From assembly GCF_041381155.1 (NCBI RefSeq), contig NC_091147.1, positions 34,614,909 to 34,678,908 of the forward strand: 64,000 nt of DNA, in the 5' to 3' direction. Position 1 is the first letter of the stretch; each line of letters opens with the position of its first letter. The notes under the pieces are model-generated. The model did not search any database and was not told where the DNA came from. It was given only the letters and a program-made list of their open reading frames with translations. Positions 33,259 to 45,339 of this stretch are shown here, one piece after another. The DNA comes from Argopecten irradians (Eukaryota; Mollusca; Bivalvia; Pectinida; Pectinidae). The position numbers were made by a program, and so were the translations under genes.

Positions 33259-33854
33259 CTTGTTTCTGAGAGTGAATCTGAAAAACAAAGCGCAGTTTGA
33301 CAGTGATCGTTTCATCATTTTTACTTTATAGGACATATACACTTAGTTTTTATAACGCATCAAATAATGAACGAATTAATAGGGAATGGATTTCTCCAAC
33401 ATTAGTTGTTAACCATATATTGAGAGAGTCATATAATCTTAATCATACTATGCAGCAAACTTACTCATGTTCCGTACGTTTGTATCAAATTGATGTTAAT
33501 GTATGATCCTCATAACGATTTTTTTCAAATATTTCGTACATCCGTTTTTCCTCAGTTGATATCATTTAGGAATTTTGCCAATTTGCTGTTTTTATCACAT
33601 GATTTCGAATATGTAGAAAATAATTACAGTTATTACTTATTAATATATTATCTTGGAATATCGCCAAAATAAAAAAATATATATTACACTGTTGATATTC
33701 ATATTTGAGCAGCTGATATTTCATTGTTGTTTTCAAAATAATGACTTTGTAAAATTTTCAGTTTGCGTCATATATGAAGTGGTCTTAAAACTTGCAAGTG
33801 AAAGAATTGAAAAATTCAGGAAACGGATACTTTAAAAGTTATGGGAATCGTTAA

Positions 33855-34690
33855 TTTAACAAGTGGCCCAAAGGCCTTAACGGCCATCTGACTACATTGG
33901 CAGTAGTTATAATTTAATGAAATATATTGTGTCATTGCCGCCATTTCTTCGATTTGGGATCAACCAGAAATGTAACAACACTTTGTCAAGATCATAACAG
34001 GATCATTTCAGGCAGGATTCAGCCAAATCGCACTGGTAGAACTTAAAAAGAAGTTCAAAATGTGTTTTCAAGATGAAGGCTGTGGCGGCTATCTTGGATT
34101 TCGGATCGACCCGAAAATAACAAAACTTGGTCGGGGCCATGTCAGGATCATTTCATGCAAGTCTCGAGAAGAAGTTCGAAATGTGTTTTCAAGATGGCGG
34201 CTGTGGCGGCCATCTTAGATTTCGGATTGACCCGTAAAATAACATCAATTTTATCGGAACCATTTCAGGATCATTTCATGAAAGTTTTAACTAAATCGCA
34301 GTGGCAGAACTTGAAAAGAAGTTCAAAATGTGTTTTCAACATGGCCGCTGTGGCGGCCATCTTGAATATCGGATCGACCCGAAAAATAACAACACTTTGT
34401 CGAGATCATGACAGGATCATTTCATGCAAGTTTCAGCTAAATCGCACTGGTAGAACTTGAGAAGAAATTCAAAATGTGTTTTCAAGATGGCGGCTGTGGA
34501 GGCCATCTTGGATTTCGGATCGACCCGAAAAATAACAACACTTTATCGGGACCATGTCAGGATCATTTCATATAAGTTAGAGCCAAATTTCACTGGTAGA
34601 ACTGGAGAAGTTCAAAATGTGTTTTCAAGATGACGGCTGTGGCGGCCATCTTGGATTTCGGATTGACTTGAAAAAAGTCGTTCGGGTCAG
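33855..34690 (+). repeat. Tandem repeat, about 120-150-bp unit with AAGATGGCGGCTGTGGCGGCCATCTTGG
   Basis: Five units at about 34061, 34180, 34330, 34476 and 34618. Each carries a GGCGGCTGTGGCGGCCATCTTG near-palindrome, GATTTCGGATCGACCCGAAAAATAAC, and GGATCATTTCATGCAAGTT. The 5' end has GGCCTTAACGGCCATCTGACTAC. The 101-residue frame inside is repeat-derived. Confidence 0.85.
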
Positions 34691-35436
34691 ATGACCTAAA
34701 AAATGATTTACTATTTGCCGTTCATGTACAGGTTAAAGGGATTTACAGGTAGTAGGGTCTAAATACTAATACTAAATTTACATATTATAGAATAATCTTC
34801 CCTTGCAGGTAAGTATTGATCGTGACGTCATGTGTTTGCGAGCGTAACGTCATACTTTTCGGACAAAACGACGTAAATTGCGCCCATAAAATAATGACGT
34901 CGCAATGGATACATAGCTGTACGGGAGCTAACTCTGTAATATGCATGCGAGAACTTCAGTTATTTTTGTCGCTAGAAGAGATTTTAGTGACGAACTTCAC
35001 CTGATCCACTTAACCAATATACAATGTATGTGGTTGAGCATTAACGAATGTATTAATTTCATACTGGTTATATGACGTTGAATACAAGTTTAGATAGGTG
35101 AATATATGTGACGGTTTCGCAGAATATTGCCAAGGTTCTTTCACTTTCGATATTGGAAGCATACAATGCATTTTCGATCTTTTGATATGTGAAGCATATA
35201 TACACTGTAGTTTACCAGAAGAATATAAAATATAAATGTTTAATATAAGGTTTCAAGAAGACCATCATTAAAATATACCGGTACAGACAGGGTATTTTTT
35301 TAGATATCTTATTTTAGATAGTGGCCTATTGATATATGGTGAATATAGGCCTAGTTGTTAGTTTAAGATATATTTTGGTATCACATTGATATAATATTGA
35401 GAGTTCTCTTTGAAAAGACAAAATGATAAAACTTAC
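34691..35436. other. No gene recognised; presumed TRIM 5' intron
   Basis: Several CGTCA motifs near 34820-34905 (TGACGTCA-like) may be regulatory; otherwise AT-rich. Confidence 0.35.
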
Positions 35437-35520
35437 CAGTATTTACCAACGATTGAACAACTCTAGAATGACAAAATGCCAGCAGCGAGGACATCAATTT
35501 AGTTCCTGAGAGTGAAGTGT
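35437..35520 (-). other. Possible 5' untranslated exon of the TRIM gene
   Basis: A consensus donor (AATACTG/GTAAGTTTT) lies on the minus strand at 35436-35435, facing the acceptor at 33278 with a 2.1-kb intron. No other acceptor with a coding exon lies between. The upstream edge is arbitrary. Confidence 0.3.
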
Positions 35521-35611
35521 ATTATAAACTAACTAGACGGGTCCCGAAAACGGAGACGGATAAAGTCGGATTTCTGGCTCGAACAACAGTGTTTATATGT
35601 TATGCTGCCTG

Positions 35612-35936
35612 TTAAAGGTCCACTACCTTTCCGAAGCAGCTTTTAATCGTTATAAATTTATCGATAAGGTTACAATACCAAACAAATGCAAGTTTTCCTG
35701 TGTACGACGGCAAACATAATACGACCCGCGTTATAAATAACATTTAATTTATTTCAATTAAGGGATTTAGTAGGTGATGATAAGTATAATATCAATGTTA
35801 TGTTATTAACGTCTAGACTCCACAAAATTATCAATCTCGTTTTACATTGCCACTTTAAAAATCAAAATTTTCTTAGTGTTATTATTGTTTTTAAGACATT
35901 TTTGATTTTTTGTTTCGAAAAGTAGTGGACCTTTAA
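35612..35936. mobile_element. MITE, AAGGTCCACTACCTTTCCGAA family, 325 bp
   Basis: The ends TTAAAGGTCCACTACCTTTCCGAA and TTTCGAAAAGTAGTGGACCTTTAA are inverted. The body matches 21548-21943 in reverse. Confidence 0.82.
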
Positions 35937-35979
35937 ATTGAAATTACAATTTATGTACAAAAACATTCGTATCTATTAA

Positions 35980-36063
35980 CAAAGGCCCACTACCTTTCCG
36001 AAACGGCTTTCCCATTCCCATTCAATAATCAAAAGTTGTTTCAGAAAGGTAGTGGGCCTTTAA
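35980..36063. mobile_element. Minimal copy of the same MITE, about 84 bp
   Basis: AAAGGCCCACTACCTTTCCGAAACGGC and AACTTTTGATTATTGAATGG-type centre, then TTTCAGAAAGGTAGTGGGCCTTT. It is almost all terminal repeat. Confidence 0.82.
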
Positions 36064-37601
36064 ACTAAACTAAACGAACATCTGCAACAGTAACAGGCAA
36101 TGAAAATGAATGACATTGTTTATAACTTGTATGTGTTTGTACTTTTAGCGAACTAGGCTTTTTCTCATTCAAAACCCTCCAATAGGCATTACAAACGCAT
36201 CATGTGACATTCGAGTTCAAATTACGCTTGGGAGTAATAACAAAATTGCCTGTGATCTTCAAGCGTTGTCGAGATTTGATTAGGGTCGTCGATGGCCTGT
36301 TGTGCAGCGCCACAGGGCGACACCAATCTTGTATAAAGTATATGTCGTTTGGTTTCTAGGACTTGCATGACTTGCCTGCAACACTTTGTATTATAAGACA
36401 GGATATAACTCACATCTCATTACTTGCCCAGTCCATCATTTCGGTCTTTCTTGTCAGACCTAGCTGGTGACAATTCCCCAAAGTCACGGCCTCTGTATTG
36501 ATTGATGAATGACGCCAGAAAATAATTCTAAGCCATAAGCATAATATAGATCACTACTACTGAGTTATCATATTATTGTTTCATATAATCTTCCAATTCT
36601 GTGGGTAAACCACTCGCCTTTCACGTAACCTAAGGGTGGATTTGCAACACTGCGAGAAAAGTCCAGACAATATTTATAAACAAATCAACTTATTCTGCGT
36701 ACTCTTTTAAACGGAAATCGTGAAAAGCGGTCGCGAAAGAAGTATGATTTAAAATCAACCAATTCACAATTTAAATGGACGGTTTTATAAGAAAAATTCA
36801 AAAACAAACCTTTCACGTATGTTGAAATAGATATATGCATTTTTATCCCAAGGCATTAGGTGACATCGTTCAACATCATATATTTCAGTTGTATGACTTC
36901 AGACAGCGATGACTCCCATTGGAGCCACGGCGACGCGTCCCAATACAAAAAGCCATAACAGGGACACAAGATGATGTTTTTTAGAACTGTGGATACGCAA
37001 AACATTCTCAAAACTTCTTTAACATTATGAGTATTTATGAGTTTTGGGAAGAGGCTTTATGTTAGTTGTAAAACTTTTGCCTAATCCCAATTGCACCTTA
37101 GGCCTGACATAAAATCAGGTCAATTTCAGGTGATTTTTAGGTTAAATTTACGTGAAAAGTGCAAAGGAAAAGTCAATTTAGGTCAAAAACGTCTCCTTGT
37201 GAATTTCAAATTAAATCAACAACTTACATATACTCTAACACATTTCTTATTTTACAGTTATAACACAAAAATCATACTGTACTTTTAATAAGCCACAAAA
37301 TAGTTTTGTGCTAAAACAACAATCCCTACATATAACACAATAAGTCAAAGTAAGTTCATCATCGTATTTTGATATTTTGATATTATTTTTGAGATTCGGA
37401 CATTCGTCAGGGACTTTTTTCTTTGGAAAATCATTACGCCAATGTATCAACCAATCAAAGGCGTCATTACAAACAACCTCACCATTTTCGTGTTTTTAGA
37501 TGATTACGTATTATTTATACAAATGAAAAGATAGTTTCAAGAAACATTTATTGGTGGAATTGTAAAAATCTAAATAAATGTCAGATGTATTCTCAACGAC
37601 T
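36064..37601. other. Mostly non-coding; two weak coding-like patches on the minus strand
   Basis: At 36395-36222 a short frame after an AG acceptor (TGTTGCAG) ends HRQFCYYSQA. At about 36970-36890 a GC-richer patch encodes LLWLFVLGRVAVAPM, also after an AG. Neither has a confirmed partner exon. Confidence 0.3.
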
Positions 37602-37810
37602 CCTCGATGGCTAAGTGGATGAGATTTTCCGTCATATTACCACAAGCATTTCATCTCTGGGTTGCGAATTAAAATCCCATATGGGGCATTTTTCAGATAC
37701 TGACCGCTGGTCGTTGTTTTACTCCGGGTACTCCGGCTTTCATCCACCGACAAATCTGACATGTCCTAAAATATCTTGCTGTTGATAAGAAGTTAAACTA
37801 ATAATACCAA
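37602..37810 (+). mobile_element. tRNA-derived SINE, divergent full copy
   Basis: GATGGCTAAGTGGATGAGA head, TTGCGAATTAAAATCCCA (decayed B box), CTGACCGCTGGTCG and CTCCGGGTACTCCGGCTTTC body, AAGTTAAACTAATAA tail. Confidence 0.8.
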
Positions 37811-38107
37811 AGGATCTCAACAGCGTATCATATCAAACGTGAAATAAATTCCAAATATTTGATAGGATCCAGTAGCATTTATTTGAAAATAATGAATTAC
37901 ATGATGCTTGCGCTCAATCATTTTTACAACATAAAAATAACTCTACCTTGAGAATCAGGAACTGTATCAAAAAGATAAAAGGAACAAATAAGGGAAAATA
38001 TCCTATTGGGTATTACTTATGTAAGTGCATGTATTTCTGAAATCGATCCCTGTTTTTCGTATACTTATAGTCGCTGCCACACTCTTATTCCAAGCTTTAT
38101 AAAGATC

Positions 38108-38414
38108 ATCCTCGATACTCCAAGGTTTACTTTCACTGACATAATATCCACCCTCGGAAATATCAAAGTAAACCTGGAGGCAGTTCAGGAGAAAAAAAAA
38201 ATCTAATCACAGGCCTACATATACTTCCTTTGATAATTACAGAGATAGCGATGCCTAACTTCAAAGTCATACAGTCAACCACAGTGTACAATGATTCTTT
38301 TGGTGTACATCAAAGAACAGAATTAAACTGTGTCTTCTGTTGCCTCCAGTTTTACTATGACATAGTCCAAGGGTGGATATTACGTCACTGAGAGTAGCCC
38401 CTGGGATATCAAGG
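38108..38414. mobile_element. Palindromic MITE, CTCGATACTCC family, full copy
   Basis: ATCCTCGATACTCCAAGGTTTAC at the left and GTAGCCCCTGGGATATCAAGG at the right. Internal GGATATTACGTCACTGA arm. Confidence 0.78.
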
Positions 38415-38478
38415 TTGCATAAAATATGCAAATAATTGTTTGTTTGTTTTTTATACTGTATGCCACAAGTACGATGAT

Positions 38479-39115
38479 AGGTGTCATACTGATGTAGACA
38501 ATATCTAAACAATTCACAACTAATTAACTGATGTAGACAATATCTAAACAACTCACAACTCATTTACTGATGTAGACAATATATAAACAACTCACAACTC
38601 ATTAACCGATGTAGACAATATCTAAACAACTCACAACTCATTAACCGATGTAGACAATATCTAAACAACTCACAACTCATTAACCGATGTAGACAATATC
38701 TAAACAACTCACAACTCACAACTCATTAACTGATGTAGACAATATCTAAACAACTCACAACTCATTAACCGATGTAGACAATATCTAAACAACTCACAAC
38801 TCATTAACCGATGTAGACAATATCTAAACAACTCACAACTCATTAACCGATGTAGACAATATCTAAACAACTCACAACTCATTAACCGATGTAGACAATA
38901 TCTAAACAACTCACAACTCATTAACCGATGTAGATAATATCTAAACAACTCACAACTCATTAACTGATGTAGATAATATCTAAACAACTCACAACTCATT
39001 AACTGATGTAGACAATATCTAAACAACTCACAACTCATTAACCGATGTAGACAATATCTAAACAACTCACAACTCATTACCTGATGTAGACATATCTAAA
39101 CCACTCACAACTCAT
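38479..39115 (+). repeat. 39-bp minisatellite, 16 copies
   Basis: Unit GATGTAGACAATATCTAAAC + AACTCACAACTCATTAACC (39 bases). Copies near 38480-38600 and 39080 are more diverged; those between 38730 and 38925 are nearly identical. One unit near 38700-38720 is extended by 9 bases. Because 39 is divisible by 3, the minus strand stays open as a 13-residue repeat (MSCELFRYCLHRL); this is a length artefact rather than evidence of a gene. Confidence 0.95.
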
Positions 39116-39924
39116 TATATTATCGAATCAATATGCTTTCTTATCAAATTGCCTCTCTCCTCTATAAAGGAAAATATTCAAGATTACACGAAATGAAACT
39201 AGGAATTTGTCATTTTGATAAATGTAGTGCGAATTAATAGCGACATTAGATATCTGCGTTTCGCTAGTGCTGCTGAAAACATGTTACTAGACACCGCCTT
39301 TAAAAGCATTGTCAGTTTCGCCAGATTATAAGTTTGTATCTACAGTAAACAAATTTATCTCATTATATTACAGAGTTACATGAATGAACTATACTTTCGA
39401 AATGATCGTAAAAATGAACCTATGTTGGTTATTTTAGACATAAACCGCTTCATTGTATGTCAAATAATGCTACATTAAGCTTTAAACATATTATATAATG
39501 ATGAATCTTTACAATTATTGTATTTGAATTAGTGCGGTAGTGCCACGTCAAAGTTGTAAGATATCACTGAAATAATTATATAACGGAAGACCTTTAAGAC
39601 TTTTGTTTTGACAAAATGTCATAGCATTCGTTCAGCGTAATCTTATCTTAGAGCATCTAGAAAGCAGTGGTGTCTGAGTGAATTAAATGATAATCATCTT
39701 AATTTGACATTAAGTCAATTTGCATGGTAAGGCGATCGACGGTTTTCTCCGGGATTCCCAGTGTCTTCAATAATCAGATTTTTTTAAATAAATGACGTTT
39801 GCTTAAAGATGCTCCACCCACAGGTTTACGACGCGCAAAAAAACACTAAAAATACTGAAAGGTTGCTTACTTATAGGCCGGGATCTAGGGGGTCCACGTG
39901 CACCCATAACGAAATCGAGAGGTA

Positions 39925-40555
39925 ACATTGTATAAACTGGGATGAACTTCCGGTTATGACGTCATCAAGATGGCCGCCATCTCGAATTTCACTAAAGATT
40001 GAAAAATAGTCATAACATTGACATTTTTCAACCGAAGAAGACAAATGAGGCATCAAAATGACCACAATAGAACATCAAATACATATCAGGACCATATAAT
40101 CCAATATGTGTAGTTATTTCTACGCAGGAAATGAAAAAATCGGATTTTGAGCTAAAAAAAAAAGTAATTTTTAAGCAAAGTTTTCATATTTGGCTTAACG
40201 CAGCAAAAATGTTTGCCAACAGCAAACAAATATTTCTAATAAGTTATTTGACCTCTTATCAATCAGTTAAAACAACACACACAAAAAACAATGTTAACAT
40301 TGTATAAGCTCCGGTAATGACGTCATCAAAATGGCAGCTATCTCGAAATTTCACGGAAAAGTTAAAAAATAGTCATAGGCATTTTTCAACCAAAGTAGAC
40401 AAATGAGGTATCAAAATTACCACAATCGAACAACAAATATGTATAAGGACCAAATAATCCTATATAAATAGTGATGTGTACGCAGGAAATGAAAAAATAA
40501 GATTTTAAGCTCAAAAATGGTAATATTTTTTGCAAACTAGCATGGAAATAAAGGT
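39925..40555 (+). repeat. Two-copy tandem duplication, about 370-bp unit
   Basis: Copies start GTAACATTGTATAAACTGG (39921) and GTTAACATTGTATAAGCTCC (40290). They share ATGACGTCATCAA(G/A)ATGGC, ATTTTTCAACC(G/A)AAG and CGCAGGAAATGAAAAAAT. Confidence 0.82.
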
Positions 40556-40574
40556 GAAACTGAGGATTTTTTAT

Positions 40575-40690
40575 ACCGGTATATCGTTGAAAATGGAACC
40601 CCGTTGAAACCTGACTTCGGGTCAGTTTTCAACGTTGAAAAATGTCTCCGAGGTCAATTTTCAACGGAGGTCCATTTAAACGTTACACCG
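40575..40690. repeat. GTTGAAAATGGACCCC repeat, copy 2
   Basis: GTTGAAAATGGAACCCCGTTG ... GTCAATTTTCAACGGAGGTCC, forming an inverted repeat. Related to 26158-26300. Confidence 0.6.
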
Positions 40691-40765
40691 GCGCCATTAT
40701 TTACTCAGACACGACAATCTTGAGCATACTTTCTACTGCCGAATATACTTGTTGCTTTATCCAAC

Positions 40766-41180
40766 AATACGAATCAATACGAATACTTCATCCGTCAATA
40801 CGAAATACTTAATCCGTCAATACGAAATGCTTTATCCGTCAATACGTAATGCTTTATCCGTCAATACGTCAATACGAAATGCTCTATCCGTCAATACGAA
40901 ATGCTTTATCCGTCAATACGAAATGCTTTATCCGTCAATACGAAATGCTTCATCCGTCAATACGAAATGCTCTATCCGTTAACACGTAATGCTTTATCCG
41001 TCAATACGAAATGCTTTATCCGAATGAAAATTCTTGAATCTTGAATCTTGAATCTTGAAAAGTCAATACGAAATACTTTATCCGTCAATACGAAATACTT
41101 TATCCGTCAATACGAAATATTTTATCCGGCAATACGAAATGTTTGGTTTGGCGATACGAAACAATTTATGCTTCAATACG
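40766..41180 (+). repeat. 22-bp minisatellite, about 15 copies, with a 7-bp interruption repeat
   Basis: Unit TCCGTCAATACGAAATGCTTTA. The array is interrupted at about 41031-41058 by three to four TTGAATC units. The open frames here cycle through the three repeat frames and are not genes. Confidence 0.9.
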
Positions 41181-42234
41181 ATTCACCTGAATTCGTTTGT
41201 TTTACAGCTGACGGATTTTTTTCGAACTTGCCCTCGAACTTTAACCTTCACGTGTTTATAACATCATTCAGTTCCGTCAAAACGTGACGTCACATCCACT
41301 CTGACGAAGTCATATTTTTGATATCGAAATCCCCATATGATGGTGTCGTCTTTCTCTTGGCACATGAAAAATGTATGTATTTTAGATAAATCTTTGATGG
41401 ATTCTATGTCTATTGCAGTTATAATAAACTCTCAGAAGGTACTGATATATTTCCAATGGCAATAAGAATGTCAACTCCCTCATAGCGGTTAAGTGCAGAG
41501 TACCGCTTTAAGCGAAACCAAGAATTTGATTTCGTTTTGAATGTGATCTATAAGCAAAAGATTGGAGGAGAAACAGAATACATGTTCAGTATCTTACAAG
41601 ACAAGGTCTATTTTGGAACTCGACACATAAAGCCCAGATGACGAGGCTTTCCTCGGTCTTGCACCAAAATAAACATTGTATTTTAAGATACTAACCATTT
41701 ATTCTTTATGTATATCTCGGATCTAAAACCCGTATTTCTAAGAACTACTTCTTTTGATTACGCTATATCCACAATGACCTGATAATGACGTTCTTTAGTA
41801 CATGCTGTGTCATTCTTTTATCTTTTAATTTATCATGCTGTGCTCGGAAATTAAAATATGATGCTCTACCGAGATTAAGGAATTTATTTCCTGTCTTAAT
41901 GTTGTGGCAATCGCCCATTCAAGCGTGTTTATAACCACGCACATTGGTTGTTTTAACTTCTCGTAAAAATGGATTTTATCTTAAACAGTTGTAACCGAGT
42001 CATCCTCCAAGATAATTGATCTCTAAGTGCACGTCAATACTTTTGCTTTAATTATTGCTCTCCAAACAATGTCAGTTCTGTCTTAATAAGATTTTCCAAA
42101 TACTGCGGAAGATTCTCCATGCCGTTTACACGTCATTAACCACATTTTAAACAACTGCATGAAAATGTTAATAGCAGGAATCTATTGATAGAGACAGACA
42201 ACATTAGTTTCATGTAGTGAAAATTAAATGATCA
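41181..42234. other. No gene or clear repeat recognised
   Basis: AT-rich; nothing supported on either strand. Confidence 0.4.
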
Positions 42235-42720
42235 TTTTTTTAGTGTTATTACGGTATGGTAAGTTATTTTCGCGTGGACGATATTTTTGCGATTCCATCG
42301 AACCATCAACTGGATCGCGAAATTTAAATCCGTGAAATATTTAGAATCAGTTAAATTTTATATATACTCCAATTCGCAAAACTTTATTCGGTGTTTTTTT
42401 TTACATCAAATAGGTCCGATTCGCAAAATTTTGATTCGTTTTTTTATTTTCTAATTTAAGGCCAAATTCGCAAATCTTTTAGCCCGCTTAAATAACCGCA
42501 TACTGTAAACATGGTAATATTCGCAGAGGGGAAATTTATATTAATTACGCAAAGGTCGCTTGATCGCGAAAATTTCCCCAACGAGTGATATTCTGAACAT
42601 GCATGAACTTAGTGTTTAATGTCTAAAAGTGTATATATCGCAAAAATAGTAACACCGCAAAAGCTACATGCGTACAAATAGCGATATTAAGCACTCGCGA
42701 ACATATTCACGTTTACAGTG
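42235..42720 (+). repeat. Dispersed repeat rich in TTTTCGCG/CGCGAAA motifs
   Basis: TACGGTATGG...TTTTCGCGTGGACGATATTTTTGCGATT and many CGCAAA/CGCGAAA blocks. Related sequence appears at 49850-50110 and 53640-53915. Confidence 0.5.
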
Positions 42721-42798
42721 TACGGTATCATAGTACAATAAAGAAGTTCAAAGCAAAGCAGCGATAAAAATCCAGCAAGGCAGTGTTATCATATTTAG

Positions 42799-43802
42799 AT
42801 TAAAGATGCTTCACAACCGACAGAGCATTAATAATATTTATCATCTGGACAATAATTCATGTTTATTTGTGTTTATAAATGTCAAATTAACACAAAAAAC
42901 ACATACAAAATAATTTGTTTTGCCTTTGTTGTCTGCGCAATCAGTATTTATATACCCATATAGGGCATAGCGTCATGGTAGCAGAAAACAGTAGATTTGG
43001 ACAATCTATGAAACTAAGGCGCATAAGGCATATAGATATAGTCATTTAACTGTAAAAAATACATGTACAAAAGTATATATATAATTAATCATCACAACTT
43101 TTGCAATTACAATTTGATTTGATATTTTGATACAGATTTGGGCATATTCTGCGCTCATGCATGTGAATACCATGGTAACAACAAAACAATACCTGAAAAT
43201 TGCAAAATGTCATGATTTTTAGCCCAAAATTGCAAAAAAATGTACACAATTTTTTTCTTAAGACTTGCCTTAAATTGATCACAATTCTATCACAATGGCG
43301 AAATAAGCTAAATTATTTCATAGGTCGATTGTGTGGATTTTTCAATATTTTTGCCTAGACCCGCGCCATGATTTTCCTTCAAGTAAAGCTAGCATTTCCG
43401 GTCAAAACGCACTTCCGGAGGAGCCCAGAATTGTAATCTCTAACCCATTTTTGTTATGTTTATTTTTTTTTTTAATTTGAAACTTAAAACAAACCCTTCA
43501 TATTGAATATTCCAATTTCAGAATATATTTGATTTTTATTTTTTTTATGCATGGCTCAAAACAGGGGCTCCCGACTTAATAAAAATATAGACCGGGGCCA
43601 GGCTGTTCTTCTCTGGTCTGCTTCTCATGGATTGTTTTCGGGATGTAATCAATTATTTCATTATTTAAATATTGAAGTAAAATAAGAAATTAAACTTTTG
43701 AATGGTGTAAAGTGAGTGATTTTGTTAATGAAGAAAAAAAAACATCTGCTCCTGCTTTTATAACATAGGAATTGCCATTTGTCGGCGATGTAGTATATTT
43801 CA
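42799..43802 (+). mobile_element. MITE, AAGATGCTCCACC family, split by a 646-bp insertion
   Basis: The left part (TTAAAGATGCTTCACAACCGACAGAGC ... GCGTCATGG) ends at 42978. The right part (TCATGGATTGTTTTCGGGATG ... TTTGTCGGCGATGTAGTATATTT) resumes at 43625. Together they fit the family's order. Confidence 0.75.
42979..43624. mobile_element. 646-bp unknown insertion with 6-bp TCATGG target duplication
   Basis: TCATGG occurs at 42973-42978 and again at 43625-43630; only one is expected in the MITE. The insert has no coding frame of note. Its ends (TAGCAGAAAAC... and ...GGTCTGCTTC) share only AGCAGA inverted, so its class is unclear. Confidence 0.6.
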
Positions 43803-44420
43803 GTATTTTTATTTTATGTAAAGGTAAACCTAATAGCATTTTTAAATGATTTTATACTTAACATTGTATTTACTGCAGACTAAATTAAGAATCATTTTTA
43901 TTGAAACGTCCATATAAAGTTTGGTGAAAAAAATCAAAATACAGGAATTCCATTTCAAATCATTAAATTATCCTTGTGTTAGAAACGGAAGAGCCAATGA
44001 TAGTATAAGAATACCTCTTTCAGAAAAAAAATATAACAATGGCTGAAAGTTTTTGCTGCCAAGTAACAAAATATCATCAGGGTTATTTATATTCACTTTG
44101 TTTATTCATTTATATTTCTGTTTATGCATAACATAAATTGTATGTATTTCTTGTTAATATTCTTCATTATCTTTGCACAATGCGACTGGTTGTAGATTAT
44201 GTGACAATTATACAAATTTGCACAAAAAAGATAACTAAAATAAAAAATTAAAAAGAATTCAGTTTTACCATGGAACACGCATTGGCATTTATATATTTTT
44301 TACTATATTCGGCAATGACGGAAAAAATGTTTTAGAATTGCGGTCCGTGCCTGTTTCAACCGAATTACTCCCGAGGCGAATCATTGCTTGAAAGTCGAAC
44401 ATATTTGCAATATTGCCCTT
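43803..44420. other. AT-rich, nothing recognised
   Basis: No gene or repeat boundary seen. Confidence 0.4.
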
Positions 44421-44660
44421 ATATCCACCCCTGGACTATCTCCTAACAAAACTGAAGGCTCTATATGCGACTACATATGTGAAGGTAACTTGGTTTTTTG
44501 ATGGAAATGAGTAATGGTACATTTGGGATGACTACGTTGCTTTGAAGTTGGGCGTTGCTCTCTCTCTCTCTTCGAAGGAATTCTTTGATGGAAATTTAAG
44601 TTTTATAATGAGATAGTCCAGGGGTGGATACAACGACATAATCCCTGGAGTATTGAGGAT
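44421..44660. mobile_element. Palindromic MITE, CTCGATACTCC family, left end missing
   Basis: ATATCCACCCCTGGACTATCTC facing GAGATAGTCCAGGGGTGGATA, then ATCCCTGGAGTATTGAGGAT. Confidence 0.75.
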
Positions 44661-45339
44661 ATTGTACAACATGCTCAAATCAAGTCATGGCTCTTCAACA
44701 TAAGATGATAATATGATATGCGTGAGTAATTAAGTATTTTTGCTGGATAGCAACATTTTTTGCTGTTAATATCTTAATTAATTACTGGGTTAATTACTTA
44801 ATTCGAACAATAGTTTCGGCTTATTGCAGTGAATTTGAATACAAGTGTAGTTATAGTATTACGTTATTTTTTTATAATGTAAGGTAAACTTTAGAATGTT
44901 GCCTTCGCGAAAGGATTTCATTATTTGTAGATGAATGTTTGAGCTCAAAGTCAGTCAGCGAATGTATATTGGTCTATGGAACTTGAACTCCAACACGTGT
45001 TTAGTAGGTGTCCATCAGAGAAAATAGTACAAAACAGCAGATTCTTTCTGTAGGTAATAAGCTCGATTGAAGTAACACCTTACTTGAGTGAAGACTTTTT
45101 GTTAGGTTCACTTATGTAGTTGTGCTTAAGTTGAGTAACACGGCTTATAACCCGTTTGTAAGAACATTTGCTGAATTAATCTGACAGTGTTCGACGACCG
45201 TCTGCGCGTCATTCATCATAAAACATGTAACAAACATTTTCTAATAAAATAAAATTTATCGAACCAAATCTAATTTTATAATAAATCAGATTTCAGCGTC
45301 GTCGAATACGCGTTAGAAACAAACATTAAAACATTGAGA

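Noticed and set aside
31968..33331. Several plus- and minus-strand frames across the TRIM gene
   Set aside because: Antisense or out-of-frame shadows of the TRIM coding exon.
34155..34460. 101-codon plus frame
   Set aside because: It is inside the GGCGGCCATCTTGG tandem repeat, and the same protein pattern recurs with the unit.
38709..39077. 122-codon minus frame of 13-residue repeats
   Set aside because: It is fully explained by the 39-bp minisatellite; no start context, splice site or non-repeat flank.
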